The notes: generated by a model not told the origin, from the sequence alone. Positions 1 to 13,789 are shown, counted from the first letter of the stretch. The stretch: DNA of 64,000 nt from Garcia nutans (GCA_947685225.1 CANTUV010000024.1:13224001-13288000); one strand, 5' to 3'. A program made the numbers and translations.

Positions 1-582
1 GATTCTGAGTTGCTGAAATTTCTCCAACAATCCGTGTTCTTCTATTTTTCTTAATTAGAGATCCATCTTTAAAATTTATAAAATTTTATACATTTGGATT
101 CTAACATATAGAAAAACTTTCTATTAAATGTTTAAACTCATCCAACATTTCTAGATTTGTCCAACAATTCAGAAAATATCACTTTGCAGTACATCTATAA
201 AATTTTCTGTAACTATCATGCTCATTTCTCAAAACTTTTATTTTTATATCTTAAATTATTTCCTAGATTGTTTTTCTAATTTTACTTATTCATCAATTGA
301 ATCAGCTATGAATTTTAAATTTCAAATAAAAGTTTCAAAAATTCTTAATCCATAATCTCTAGAATGACGTTTTCACTGCGCCACTCTGATCTATGCAACT
401 CAGACACAATCTCAACTCATATCCATTATATCAAATGAATATTGCCATATCAGGGATCAGATAAATTGCCAGTGCCAAAGCATACATTACAATTGAAAAT
501 TTATTTTTTTATTCCAATTTTCTCTCTCTATCATCCCACCTAGGTCGAGAATCTCAAACCTAGGCTCTGATACCAAAATAAA
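1..582 (-). mobile_element. Start of the interior of a LARD-like LTR retrotransposon (left copy)
   Basis: Read on the minus strand, this stretch follows the LTR at 583-3792, begins with a tRNA-Met-type primer site, and matches the start of the right copy's interior at 7837-8407 almost base for base. No coding frame is visible. The element continues beyond the window edge. Confidence 0.85.
563..575 (-). other. Primer-binding site, tRNA-Met type
   Basis: The minus strand reads TGGTATCAGAGCC seven bases inside the LTR end. This is the usual primer site of plant LTR elements that use initiator tRNA-Met. It fixes the element's orientation as minus. Confidence 0.85.
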
Positions 583-3500
583 TATAATACCCTTATACCC
601 TATATACGTATAATATATATTTTCAGCATATGTAAAATATGCATATATGGTATAAAAATGTCACAGACCGATTTAATAAAAACTTTTACATTTCTGTTTT
701 AAGATTTCAAATACTAATATATAAAATATATAGTATATAAATATTTTTTGCTTGTTATAGGAATCCAAAATAAATATTTTATATGAAAATCTCTAGGAAA
801 AATTCGTCAGAGTTTTGTTTGTAATTTAAACATTTCCAAAATTCAACAAAACACAACCTGCATAAAACAAATACTCCAAATAAAATAATTCACCAATTCA
901 CCAATACTTCTTAATTTCTCCATATTTTCTCAAAATACATATATATAAGTATATATATATCAACATTATATATAAAATCCCATCTTAAACAAAATTATTC
1001 AAATCATTCTTTACAATTTATAATATATGCTTCAAAAACATATCATAACATACATAATATAAAAAATGTACATGCTGGCAACTGGCTCTGATCTTGATGT
1101 ACCCAAAACAACTCTTCAAGCTCAATAAATACAAACTTAGACCTGACCAGGTCTAGTAAAACTCTCCGGCTCTACCAAAATGTCCATAACACCTGCGCGA
1201 TTAATTATAATCGCGCTAAGCCGAAGCCTATTGGTACAAACTTTGATAATAATAAAAATGTAAAGTAATGCCTATGCACAATGCATATAGAGGTCACATC
1301 ATTTCACTTTATTATATTTTTCAAATATTTCATACTCACAACATTATATTGCTCAATTGTATCACAATTCATAATTCACATTAAAGTAAAGACAAGCACG
1401 GGCCCAAAAAGGATCTAATATGCTATTCAAATTTCAGTGTTATTGCTTTGGTCCATAATGACACCATGTGTCTAGCCCGTAGGCAATATATATATCCATG
1501 GATAATGTAACAGCCCCAGTCTCTTGGACCTCAACCCAGCTAGACCCTTAGGCCCCAGTATCTTGGTCCTCAACCCGGCTAGACTGCTACGGTTTTTGAG
1601 GCTTACGACCCAGTCTTTTCACCCCAAAAACATCATATTTATCATTTATCAGCTGGGCTCGGTTTATGACCCGGTCTTTTCACCTGCCTAGCAATTCATA
1701 GGCATGCCGCCAAACCCAGAACTCTGAAAATTAAATAACATACTAGGCAGACAATTAATTCATTTATCTCATTATCAAATACTTTCACAATTCATTTCTC
1801 ATTTTATTTCTCATAATCCAACTAGGCTCATTGCCTTATTTTCACATTTTTTTTATTTTTCTCATTTTTCATATCTTTCTCATTTTTCTCACTTTTCTCA
1901 TTTTTTTTCTCATTTTTATCAATATCAATTCATTTCATTATTCCACATATCTCATTTTTGCATTCAAAACACATTACCCAATTACTTTGGGTATTTTCAC
2001 ATAATATGCATATTTCACACTTTACACAATTTAGCCATTATCAATGGCTTTTCACAATGCATTTAAAACATATATGACATTACAAATGTCATAGCACATT
2101 ATTCATACTCAATCAATGAACCAAGTAGCTTAACACATTTTTCAACCAAAATGTGTTAAGTCCAAATGTCATGCAAATATAAACATTATACTTAAAGTTT
2201 GTACATACCTCTACTAGCAACCCAAAGCAAGCTTAATACAACCTCCAATCCTATCCTTCCAACTTGCCCTTCACCACTTGGATGAAACAAATCAACCTCC
2301 CTCAATGCCTATACCAAATGTGATCATACATAATCATTTAATATCATATTCTAAGGTATTTTCAACATCAAACCATAATTAAACATCACTCTAAATCAAA
2401 TCCCAAAATTAAGCTTCACTTCACTTTAATTTTGAAAAACCATATCAAGCCATTAAAGTTAGTATTTTAAGTTTATTAATATCATTAAAAACATATTTTA
2501 ATACATTTAAATCATTTACATTATAACAATACACTCTTATACACAAAATCTCAAAAATGACATAACCTTCCCCCATTGAAGGTTTTCCATTCCAACACAA
2601 TCCATTACTCATTTCAAGCTTATATTCATCACATTTAACACTAAACAACATGCTTAAACAAATAAAATCACACAATTCAACTACTTTGGAAAATCACTTT
2701 TCCAAAACCCTAAATCTCCACTTCCATTCTCAAACTCCAACCAAACACAACCAAATCCAATATTTGACTTTAAAATACTTGTTTATGTATCAAAACAACT
2801 CATTTGGAATCAATTTACACAATTAAAAACCATGATTTCAAAACCCCAAAAATTACATAACCCTAAATTCTCTCTCTTCACCAATCTTACCCAAACTCAA
2901 CCATTTCTTTAATCCAACCTTAAAATCATTAATAACCAATCAAAACAACTTCATTCATATCCAATTAAGCAATTAAATCATGCTACTATAGAATTCCAAA
3001 ATTTACATAACACACTTTTCCATAGAATTTGAAATTTTGGTAAGAAAGCTTACCAATTGATGAAGAAACTTCTAAAACTCCACTTGAATCCTTAAAATCT
3101 CTTCAATTTTTGGAGTATGGAAGAAGCAAATCCATCTCTTGAAGCCATGAAATTCGGCCTTGAAGGAAATAAGAAGAAGAAGACTTTATTTATTTTTATT
3201 TCTCTTTCCATTCACCCTTTAATTTTAAACCATATATATATTAAAATAATTTAATAATTAATTATTTAATTACTTATTTAATAAATTAAAAGTCCTAAAT
3301 TTCCTCTTCCATTCAAAAATAATTTATTTTTGAATTATTTTATTAATTTTAAATTTCTAAGATTTAATTACCAAAATACACTTTTACTTTGACTTTTCTT
3401 TTAAAAAGTGTTGATTTTTATATGTTATGTATATTTTACATATATATCACATATATTATCCACTTTTTCATTTAAAACCCCTTCATTTTTCCTTTAAAAC

Positions 3501-3792
3501 CATTAATTTAATTTATTCATTTAAATTATAATTTATTTTATCAAATTTTTAAAAATTAGAACTTTTCAAAAATTTAGGATATTACACATATGCACAAGTA
3601 ATGTGTATCTTATATACACATCAAATGTACCTTATATGTGTATTAAATATTAAGTATGCAATGTATTAATCTAACATATATAATTAATATACCATATGTA
3701 TTTGTTATATATACTTTAGATATATATATTGAGTATATACAATTTATATCTCCAAATACTTATTTAATTTCTCCAAAATCACGGATGTTACA
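583..3792 (-). repeat. 5' LTR of the left LARD-like element
   Basis: This is a complete LTR of about 3.2 kb. On the minus strand it begins TGTAACATCCGTG at 3792 and ends next to the primer site at 583. It aligns along its whole length with the inverted LTR at 11709-15149, apart from the MITE found only there. It includes a perfect 9-bp-stem hairpin (1195-1216) and pairs of short direct repeats around 1510-1700. The terminal CA is changed to TA in this copy. The other end of the element lies outside the window, so no target duplication can be tested. Confidence 0.88.
1195..1216. repeat. Perfect hairpin in the LARD LTR
   Basis: GCGCGATTA and TAATCGCGC form a 9-bp stem around a 4-base loop, in an otherwise AT-rich LTR. 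The same site in the plus-strand copies (7186-7207, 14498-14519) keeps the GCGCGA/TCGCGC part of the stem. Confidence 0.8.
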
Positions 3793-4299
3793 TATATACT
3801 TCATATATACAATATATTCATCTTATATTTCTGTCTACTCATATACCTATTTAATTCTCCATATCAATTACTCCAATATACACTAAAAATAGGAATATTA
3901 TATATTCAAAATTATTTATACTATATTTGCTTTATATATATATTTGTTGTATTTCTAATTCATGTTATAATTATTTATTTGATTATGTTTAAGAACCAAT
4001 ATTTAAATTTAAATGTAAAGATTTTAGTGAACAAAGACCTTCAATCAATTTGGAAAATAAAACAATAATAATCAATTTAATAGCACATAAATAAACATAT
4101 TATAGCACATAAAATATTTAAATTTCAATGAAGGTTTTTGGAAAAAATTATAATGATTGCACCATAGATATTGTGGAATTTAAAGAAAACAAAAGTTAAT
4201 GGGTCGCTAGAACTTAACAAAATTAAAACAATTAATCGACAATTAACTAACATTCAAAGAATTCTTAAAAAGATAAATTCAATAAAAGATTTCTTTAAT
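3793..4299. other. AT-rich spacer without recognisable genes
   Basis: This flanks the left LTR. It is AT-rich and full of short TATA-like runs. I see no coding frame, RNA gene or element end in it. Confidence 0.5.
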
Positions 4300-5170
4300 C
4301 CTTAACATATACAATATATGTGGTTATATGTTACATATAATTAGATATTTGTGGGTATTTATTGCAAAACAATAATAATATATATTATATATATGTGGGT
4401 ATATATCGACATATATTATATATAACAATATATACATATTAAATTTTAAATAAATAAGAAGTATAAAAGTGATATATAGTTAGTTATATATCGTTATATG
4501 TTATGTATAACAACATATACTTATTAAATTTCAAAAGAATGTGAGTATAGAAAGAATATAAGTTTAATTATATGTCAATATATGGTATATATAACAATAT
4601 ATACATATTAAATTTAAAAAAAATAAGAGTATAAAATTATTATATATTTAGTTATATATAGGTATATGTTACATATAACAACATATATGAGTTAAATTTC
4701 AAAAGAATAAGAGTATAAAAGTGATATATATTTAGTTATATGTCGGTATATATTACATACAATAATATACAAGTGTTAAATTTCAAAAGAATATGAATAT
4801 AAAAATGATATATGTGTAGTTATATGTTAGTATATATTACATATAATAACATATACCCGTTAAATTTTAAAAATATAAGTGTAAAAGTGATATATATTTA
4901 GTTATATGTCAGTATATGATACATATAATAACATATAATTGTTAGATTTTAAAATAATAAGAGTATAAAATAATCATATATTTAGCTATATGTCGGTATA
5001 TGATACATATAACAACATATACATGTTAAATTTTAAAAGAATAAGAGTATAAAACTATTATATATTTAATTATATATCAATATATATTACATATAATAAC
5101 ATATACACATTAAATTTTAAAAGAATAATGGTATAAAATTATTATATATTTAATTATATATAGGTACATA
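4300..5170. repeat. AT-rich minisatellite, unit about 84 bp
   Basis: The block containing TTAGTTATAT, a GGTATAT/TTACATATAA section, an ACATATAC core and TTAAATTT(C/T)AAAAGAATAAGAGTA recurs about ten times. The ACATATAC-like core lies near 4431, 4511, 4600, 4681, 4765, 4849, 4930, 5016 and 5100, giving a spacing of 80-86 bp. Units differ by scattered substitutions, so the array is old. Confidence 0.8.
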
Positions 5171-5560
5171 TTACAAGTAACTAAATATATGTATTGATTT
5201 TGTAAAATATGTGGATATATGTTACATATAACCAGATATATATATATATATACTTATATGTAACATATAATAACATATAGTTAAAATTTTATTTAAATTT
5301 TTATTTCACAAAAAATAAATATAAATAAAATGTGTTAAATTAAAAAAAATTATATATGAGTATATATTAAGATATATATATAGTTATATATAACATATAG
5401 CTAAAAATTTATTTTAAAATTTTATTTTATGACAAATAAATATAAATAAAATGCGTTGAATTAAAAAAAATAATATATATGGATATATATTACATATGAC
5501 GGGATATGTATGTTGTTATATATAATTATATGTAACACGTAACAAAATATAACTAAATTA
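5171..5560. repeat. Second, longer-unit AT-rich repeat
   Basis: Two to three units of about 124 bp follow the 84-bp array. Each contains AATATAAATAAAATG(T/C)GTT followed by a TTAAAAAAAAT run and ATATAT steps (compare about 5314-5340 with 5438-5464). They look like an expanded variant of the neighbouring array. Confidence 0.6.
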
Positions 5561-6475
5561 ATATTAAATTTTTATTTGAAGAAAAATAAATATAAATATT
5601 TTTTAGAAATAAAATAGTCTTTTTATTCTCTTAAAAAAACTAGTTAAATTTATTAATTTGAATATATGTTTATCTAACAATAACTATCTTATATATTTTT
5701 AAATTTTATTTAATATTTAAGTGATTTTATTTCATAATATACAATATTTTTTAATAATATTATTATATTATTTTTTTTATTTATAGAAGTTGCATTGGGG
5801 GTTGAGTTCGATCTAAAATTCGACAATTTTATGCAAAAAATGGGCCCTGAAAGTACATCTTAGAATCCAGCTAAAATATATTTGGGAGGGGGACCGTACT
5901 CATAAACTCGCCAAGTTTGCGTTAATCGAAATCAATTAGAATGTGTGGACCTTACTTTGGTATTTTGCAATTAAATCTTCTGTATAATGTAAAAGTGCAA
6001 ATTTTTTTCATACACCATAAATTTGAAAGCACTTTTAACTTTTAGGTTAATTTCCCTTTCAAATTTTCGTTTTTTAAAAAATGGCGGGCCAAAGGTTTAT
6101 TTTTCAATACTGTAAGAACATGTTTTTTTTTTACGCTTTTAACTTTTTTAATTTTTTTCTTGTTTTATTTTTTTATATATATTTATTTTTAAATTTTTTT
6201 ATATTTTATTATCAATATATATATATATATAAATTAATATATATATATAATATACATAATATATATAAAATACAAACACAATAAAACAAACAATATCTAT
6301 CAAATATTTACTAACATCTACTAAATATCTACATAATATTTTTAATATTTGTTTAATTTTTATACTCATAATATCCATATAATATTCATATAACATTCAC
6401 ACAACTTTTACATAAAATATATACAACTTGCATAATAAATACATAACACACATACAACATCTACTAAACATCTAG
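5561..6475. other. Unassigned sequence between repeats
   Basis: The part at 5780-6080 is less AT-biased than its surroundings and may be old single-copy or transposon sequence. From 6120 to 6470 it is T-rich and then AT-rich with a TA microsatellite near 6210-6250. No coding frame can be supported. The stretch ends abruptly at the truncated LTR. Confidence 0.45.
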
Positions 6476-7836
6476 ATTGAAATGAATTGATATTGATAAA
6501 AATGAAAAAAGTGAGAAAAAATGAGAAAGATGTGAAAAATGAGAAAAGTGAGAAAAAAAAGTGAAAATAAGGCAATGTGCCTAGATTGAATATGTGAAAA
6601 TGAGAAAAAGATTAATGATGAGAAATATGAATAAATTGTATGCCTAGTATTTTATTCAATTTTCAGAGTTTTGGGTTTGGCGGCATGCTTATGATTGCCT
6701 ACGGGCTAAACGCTGGAATGGTAAAAAGACTGGGTCGTAAGCCAGGCCAGCTGATAAATATGATATTTTTGGGGTGAAAAGACTGGGTCGTAAGCCTCAA
6801 AAACTGTAGCAGTCTAGCCGGGTTGAGGACCAAGATACTGAGGCTCAAGGGTCTAGCCGGGTTGAGGTCCAAGAGACTGGGGCTATTACAATATCCATTG
6901 ATATATTGCCTACGAGGCTAGACACATGGTGTCATTATGGACCAAAGTAGTAACTCTGAAATTTGAATAGCATATTAAATCCTTTTTGGGCCAATGCTTG
7001 TCTTTGCTTTAATGTGAATTATGAATTGTGATACAATTGAGCAATATAATGCTATGAGTTGTGATTATGAAATATTTGAAAAATATAAGAAAGTAGAATG
7101 ATGTGACATCTATATGCATTGTGCATTGGCATTGCAATGAGTTTTATTGTTATTATCAAAGTTTGTAACACTAGGCTTCGGCTTAGCGCGATTATAATTC
7201 GTCGCGCAGGTGTCATGGATGATTTGGTAGAGCTGGAGAGTTCTACTAGACCTGGTCGGGTCTAAGTTTGTATTTATTGAGCTTGAAGAGTTGTTTTTGG
7301 ATACATCAAGATCAGAGCCAGTTGCCAGCATGTAGATATTTGATATTACAATGTATTTTGATATTATATATGTTATGATATGTTTTTGGAAGTATATAAT
7401 GTAAAATATAAAGAATGTTTTGAATAATTTGTTCAGATGAAATTTTATATGTGTTGTTAATTTATATATCTATATATAAGTATGTTGAGAAAATATGGAG
7501 AAATTGAGAAGTATTAGTGAAATGGTGAATTGATTTTTATTGGGAGTGTTTGCTTTATACATGTTGTATTTTGTTGGATTTTGGGAACGTTCAAATTACA
7601 AACAAAACTCTGACGAATTTTTTCCAGAGATTTTCATATAAAATATTTATTTTGGATTCCTATAACAAACAAATAATATTTATATACTATTTATTTTATA
7701 TATTAGTATTTGAATCTTAAAATAGAAATGTGAAAATTTTTATTAAATCGGTCTGTGACATTTTTATACCGTATATGCGTATTTTACATATGCTAAAAAT
7801 ATGTATTGTACGTATATAGAGTATAAGGGTGTTACA
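6476..7836 (+). repeat. 5' LTR, truncated to its last 1.36 kb
   Basis: It matches the 3' LTR from about 13784 to 15149 and ends ...GGGTGTTACA directly before the primer site. About 2 kb of the LTR's 5' part is missing. The break lies in a region of short AAATGAGAAAA-type repeats, where slippage or recombination is easy. Confidence 0.85.
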
Positions 7837-7843
7837 TTTATTT

Positions 7844-7856
7844 TGGTATCAGAGCC
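7844..7856 (+). other. Primer-binding site, tRNA-Met type
   Basis: TGGTATCAGAGCC lies seven bases after the 5' LTR end, at the same spacing as in the left copy. Confidence 0.88.
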
Positions 7857-10800
7857 TAGGTTTGAAGTTCTCGACCTAGGTGGGTTGTTAGAGAGAGAAA
7901 ATTAGAATTTTCAATTGTGATGCATGCATTGGCACTGGCAATTTATCTGATCTCTCATGTGGCAATGTCCATTTGATATAATGGATATGAGTTGAGATGG
8001 CATCTGAGTTGCATATGTTAGAGTGACGCAGTAGAAGTGTCATTCTAGATATTATGGATTAAGAATTTTTGAAACTTTTATTTGAAATTTAAAATTCATA
8101 GCTGATTCAATTGATGAATAAGTGAAATTAGAAAAACAATCTAGGAAATGATTTAAGATATAAAAATAAAAAGTTTGAGAAATGAGCATGATAGTTACAG
8201 AAAATTTTATAGGTGTACTGCAAAGTGATATTGTCTGAATTTTTGGACAAATCTAGAAATATTGGATGAGTTTGAACATTTTATAGAAAGTTTTTCTATA
8301 TATTAGAATCCAATGTATAAAATTTTACAAATTTTAAAGATGGATCTCTAATTAAGAAAAATAGAAGAATACAGATTGTTGGAGTAATTCCAGCAACTCA
8401 GAATCTGTAGAAATTAAGGCAAAAATAAATTTAGAAACTATGGTAAAACAACCCAGAAAAATCTAAAAATTTACAAAAAATATCATATGTATTCTTATAA
8501 TATATGGTTAAAATTTCATGAATTTTTATTAAGGTTTGATACCTTAAAAAATGGACAACTGGTTGCTGCCAGAGAAATTATTAAAGAAACAGATTCTCTG
8601 ATTTTAGAAAATTTACTTTTTAAATATATTAAATCAGCTTAGAAAAATCTAAAACTTTAAATATAAGTCCATATATGTGTCAAGTGTACATGGATAACAT
8701 TTTACAAGCTTTTATAAAGAATTGGTAAGGAATATAAAAATTGAAAGTGAGATTGACATGAAACTGAGAAAGTCATGCAATTTTATGTAAGTAAGTAACA
8801 AATTAATTTTATGAGACAAATGAATGAAGAAAATTATAAAAATTTATATGAATATGGGTATAGTATAGAAGGAATTTGGAGTTTTTAATAATTTTCAACA
8901 AAGAGTTCATAATTAAAATCAAAGAGTGAAATCATATATGATAGCGAATTATTTATTATGGAATAATGATGCATGATTTAGGGTTGAGTGTGTAAAATTA
9001 AAGTATCTAAATGGATGATGTTAATTAGTGTAATGAAATGAATTAGTGTTGTTTAAATGTAAATGTTATGATTTTAAGATTGAAAATGTGACATAGATGA
9101 GATTTGGTGAGGTTCATGTTGTTGGTTGCAATATATGAAATTTGAATTTTTGAAATGAGTTTCCATAATTGTGAAAGTGATGTGTTTTGATGTTATATTA
9201 ATATAAAAATAAAGTTTATAAAGTTAGCTCTCGAAAATGAGATTAATAGAATGAAGTTTAAGTAAAGTAGTAAGTTGAAAATTTAGAGTTGTAAGAGAAT
9301 TTTGATGAATATTGTTTAGATGTTGATAGTTTAATGTTTAATAAGCATGAGAGTAATTTTGAATGAGTAATATTATTTATGAAAATATCATGTAACGTGT
9401 AATATGGTTGATAATATAGAAATTTGTTATGAAATAAAAGGGAAATGATTAAGTAAGTAAAAATGAGTTACTTTAGGTAATTGCATTGGAAATGACGAAA
9501 AGGGATATAGAGGGTATGATAAATGCATAAAAAAAAATGTGAGAGAGGTGTCACATTGAAAATGTGACTAAGATTTATGTGAGGTGTTAAATATATATAT
9601 ATATATATATAATAAGAAACTTATTTAAGAGATGGGTGATTAAATAAGGAAGATGTTAATTATATTGTTGTCAGAGTGTCTATATATGTTGAATTGATGA
9701 ATAATCTAAGTAATGTCAAAAGAATGAGAAATGATAATGTTCTCTGAAAGGTGATAAATGTTAACTTTGTATAGGTTGTATGTAAAAGAGGAATTGAGTA
9801 TAATTGTATAATTTGTGTGATGAGATTTTTTTTCTATATGAACACAAATATGATATGTAAGAAAATGTGGAAAGTAAGTCACATTATGATTATGACTTAC
9901 GAAGGTGTATGTGGATGATTAAAAAAAATATTATCAAGTGTTTACTACCATATACAAATACGTGTTTTATGATATGGAGAATGATATTGCATGTATTAAT
10001 AGACCTAAGAGAGATTAGGTCTTGACCTATGTAGAGTTAGGTCATGTGATGAATTGAGATTGAGAATGGACTCGAACAGAGATGGACGGTGAAATTGTTA
10101 TTTTAACAACTGAACTTGATGATTGTATAGTGTTTTGGGCCTAAAGTATATGCGTATAAATAAGAGATTGTAAGGAAAAGGAAAGTATAATGAAGAAAGT
10201 ATGGAAATGGAAATATATATATATATATATGAATGAAAATTTTTATAAGAGATAAATTAGAAATGGAGTAATAAATGAAAATTGTGTAAATTAGCATATG
10301 AACGAATGTGTATATGTAAGAGATGTTAATGATAATATTGTTAAAACATAAGTTAGGCTAATGATGATCAAGTAATCAAGGGTAAACTGCTTTGAAACAG
10401 AGCTGAAACGTGTTAACTTTTTGTGTAGCAAAAGATTAGAAAATGAATATGTGATTTTTGTGATACGAACTTAACATTGTGATTGAAAATGTTTGAAGAA
10501 GAACGATAGAGGAGTAATATTTATTTTTAAGCCACAGGCATGACCATTATTATGGCATGACCGTTGGATAGTTTTGGTGAGATTGATAGTTATGCTTCAA
10601 GAAATATGGTCAAGACTTATGTTTTGCATAGTTGTATCTTATAATTTTATACTAGAAATTTGTTTATAATTATAGAAAGTGTGGAAACAGAAGAGAATTG
10701 TGAAAATATGATGAGCTTTAAATGATGTGTAAGAAAAGTGATTTATGTAAATAGGGTAACTATAAGAAATGTGAGAAAATGGTAAATGAAAGGAATTATG

Positions 10801-11694
10801 AAATGTGAGCAAGAGTTATAATGAATGTGTTTGAAAGTGGTATAAAATGAATAAGTTTATGAAAATGATGTGTAAAGTAAACGAGACTAGGGGAAGTGAA
10901 TATTATCTGTAATGATGAATTCGAAGAGAATTAAAATTTGAGAATAAATTTGACCTAATAGAATTAGGTCATGAATTGAAAACAGATTGATGAATTTAAA
11001 ATAGACTAAAGGTTGGTCAGAATAGAATAAGATTGTGATGGTCACATTGTGATAGTTAGATCAATTGATCCGAAATATAATAAATTTGCAAGTATTATTG
11101 AAATTCAATGTGTGTAGTTGTATTAAGAATATGCAAGCTATGTGATAATGTGCATAATACAATGTTTTGATATGTATATGCATATGAAAGGAGCTAAGTT
11201 ATATTAGTTTTAAATAATTATAAGAGAAAAGTGTTAGTTATAGTATAATTAGAATGAATCTTAATAAGGAAATAAGATTTTGTTGTTGTATAATGGTGAT
11301 ATTAAATTAATATGTGGTAATTGTATAAAGAGTAGGATCAAAGTGAAGATGTGTAAAATTATTGTGTTAAGATAAAAGTTATTAACATTTGAATTTAAGG
11401 TGATGAGAGTATATTTTTAAGATAATAAAGTGATCAAATATCTTGAGTGCAATAGGGGGGTGGTATATATATATTAAGGAGATGAACTAATTTTGTCTAA
11501 TGACAATTCGATTGAAGATATGATAATCTCTTGTAATTGTTTGAGTAAATAGACAGTATAATGATGAATTATGGAATGGTAAAAAGGTAATTGAGAATGT
11601 ACCTAAGGGGGAGAATATAAATTATATAATTTGATGAAATAATGATTTGGATGATTTATTACCATACTGCATAATTTCGAGGACGAAATTATTT

Positions 11695-11707
11695 AAGGGG
11701 GAGAAAA
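11695..11707 (+). other. Polypurine tract
   Basis: The run TTTAAGGGGGAGAAAA ends directly before the 3' LTR start TGTCACATTCGTG. It is the expected plus-strand priming site and sets the LTR boundary. Confidence 0.85.
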
Positions 11708-12236
11708 TTGTCACATTCGTGATTTTAGAGATATAAAATTTTATATATACTCAATATATATGTCTAGAGTATATATAACATATATATATATATGATATAT
11801 TAATTATATATGTTAGATTAATGCATTACATACTAAATATTTGATACACATATAAGGTACATTTGATGTGTATATAAGATACACATTACTTGTGCATATT
11901 TGTAATATCCCAAAATTTTGAAAAGTTATAATTTTTGGAAATTTGATAAAATAAATTATAATTTAAATGGATAAATTAAATTAATAGTTTTAAATGGAAA
12001 ATGAAAGGATTTTAAATGAAAAAGTGAGATATATATATGTAAAATATATACAACATATAAAAGTCAACACATTTTAAAGAAAAGTCAAAGTAAAAGGGTA
12101 TTTTGGTAATTAAATCTTAAAAATTTAAAATTAATAAAATAATTCAAAAATAAATAATTTTGGATGGAAGATAATATTTTGGAATTTTAAATAAATAAAT
12201 AAATAAATAAATAATTAAAAATATATTAAAATAATA

Positions 12237-12482
12237 CTCCATCCGTATCATTTATATAGGAAAAATTTCCTTTTTTGGTGTATCTTTTATATAGAAAATA
12301 TGCCATTTTAGGTAAATTTTGGGGAGTGGAATGAGACAAAATACGATTTATACCCTTGCCTTAAAAGTTTAATTTGAGGGATATTTTTTTAGGGGTATTT
12401 AAGTAAATAGAGATGGAAAAAGTAAAATTTTCTTAATTTTCGTGTCCATCTTACTTTTTCTATGTAAATGATGCGGAGGGAG
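12237..12482. mobile_element. Stowaway-like MITE (Tc1/mariner)
   Basis: The 246-bp element has terminal inverted repeats CTCCATCCGTATCAT and ATGATGCGGAGGGAG, flanked by TA on both sides (12235-12236 and 12483-12484). The termini match the Stowaway consensus CTCCCTCCGT and the TA target rule. There is no coding capacity. The matching position of the left LTR (near 3240) has no insertion, giving an empty-site comparison inside the window. Confidence 0.95.
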
Positions 12483-13789
12483 TAATATATATAAGTTTGA
12501 AAATGTGAGTGAGAGGAAAGAGAAAATCATTTTTTTTTCATCTTCTTCTTCTTCTTTCCTTCAAGGCCGACTTTCATGGCTTCAAGAGAGGGATTGCTTC
12601 TTCCATACTCCAAAAATTGAAGGATTTCAAGTATTCAAAGTGGATTTTTGGTGATTTTCACCAAAATTAGTAAGTTTTCAACTCTTTTCTTTGAATTCTA
12701 TAGAAAATTGGATTATGTTGAGTTTGGGGTTTTGATGTAACATGTTATAATTATTGGAATGAGTGTGTATGATGTTATTTTGGGTAGTTAACAATGATTT
12801 TAAGGTTGGATTAAAGAAATGGTTGAATTTAAGTTGAGTTTGAAGAGAGAGAATTTAGGATTATGGAACATTTGAGTTTTTGAAATCATAAGTTTTAATT
12901 TTGCAAATTGGTTCCAAATGTGTTGTTTTGATGCATAAACAAGGATTTTAAAATCAAATGATGGATTTAGTTAAGTATGGATAGAGTTTGAAGATGGTAG
13001 TATTGATTTAGGGTTTTGAAAAAGTGAATTTTCAAAGAATGATTAATTGTTTGGTTTTAATGCTTATATCATGTTATTTAATGATATAAGTGGTGGAAAT
13101 AAGATTGAAATGATAATTGGATTGAGTTGGAATGGAGATCCTTCAATGGTGAAGGTTATGCCATTTTAGGGTTTTGAGCATAAGCATGTGGTTAATTAAT
13201 GTAATTGGTTTAAACATGCTAAAACATGTTTCTAATGATATTAATAAACTTAAAATACTAATTTAAATGGCTTGATATGGTTTTTCAAAGTTAAAGTGAG
13301 GTGAAGCTTAATTTTGGGATTTGCTTTAGAGTGATGTTTAATTATGGTTTGATGTTGAGAATACCTTAGAATGTGATATTAAATGATTATGTATGATCAC
13401 ATTTGGTATAGACATTGAGGGAGGTTGATTTGCTTCATCCAAGTGGTGAGGGGCAAGTTGGAAGGATAGGATTGGAGGTTGTGTTAAGCTTGCTTTGGGT
13501 TGCTAGTGGAGGTATGTACAAACTTTGAAAATATTGTTTGTATTTGCATGACATTTGGGCTTAAAACATTTTGGTTGGAAAATGTGTTAATTTACTTGAT
13601 TCATTGATTGTGTATGAATAATATGCTATGACATTTGTATGTCATATATGTGTTAAATGTATTGTGAAAAGCCATTGATAATGGCTAATTTGTGTAACAT
13701 GTGAAATATGCATATTATGTGAAAATACCCAAAGTAATTGGGTAATGTGTTGTGAAAGCAAAAATGAGATATCTGTAATAATGAAATGA

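Larger units (their letters stand above)
7837..11708 (+). mobile_element. Non-coding interior of the right LARD-like element
   Basis: There are 3.87 kb between the LTRs and no open frame above about 64 codons; none of the short frames resembles gag, protease, reverse transcriptase or integrase. It holds TA microsatellites (about 9590-9612 and 10213-10231) and three short hairpins built on GACCTA(A)/(T)TAGGTC (10002-10021, 10024-10043, 10952-10970). In LARDs the interior commonly keeps packaging and structural RNA signals only; that role here is inference. Confidence 0.8.

Noticed and set aside
7110..7331. Pair of similar minus-strand open frames of 73 codons (7110-7331 and 14422-14643)
   Set aside because: They lie at the same place in the two LTRs of one element and are conserved only because the LTRs are duplicates. 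The composition is not protein-like and no family is recognisable.
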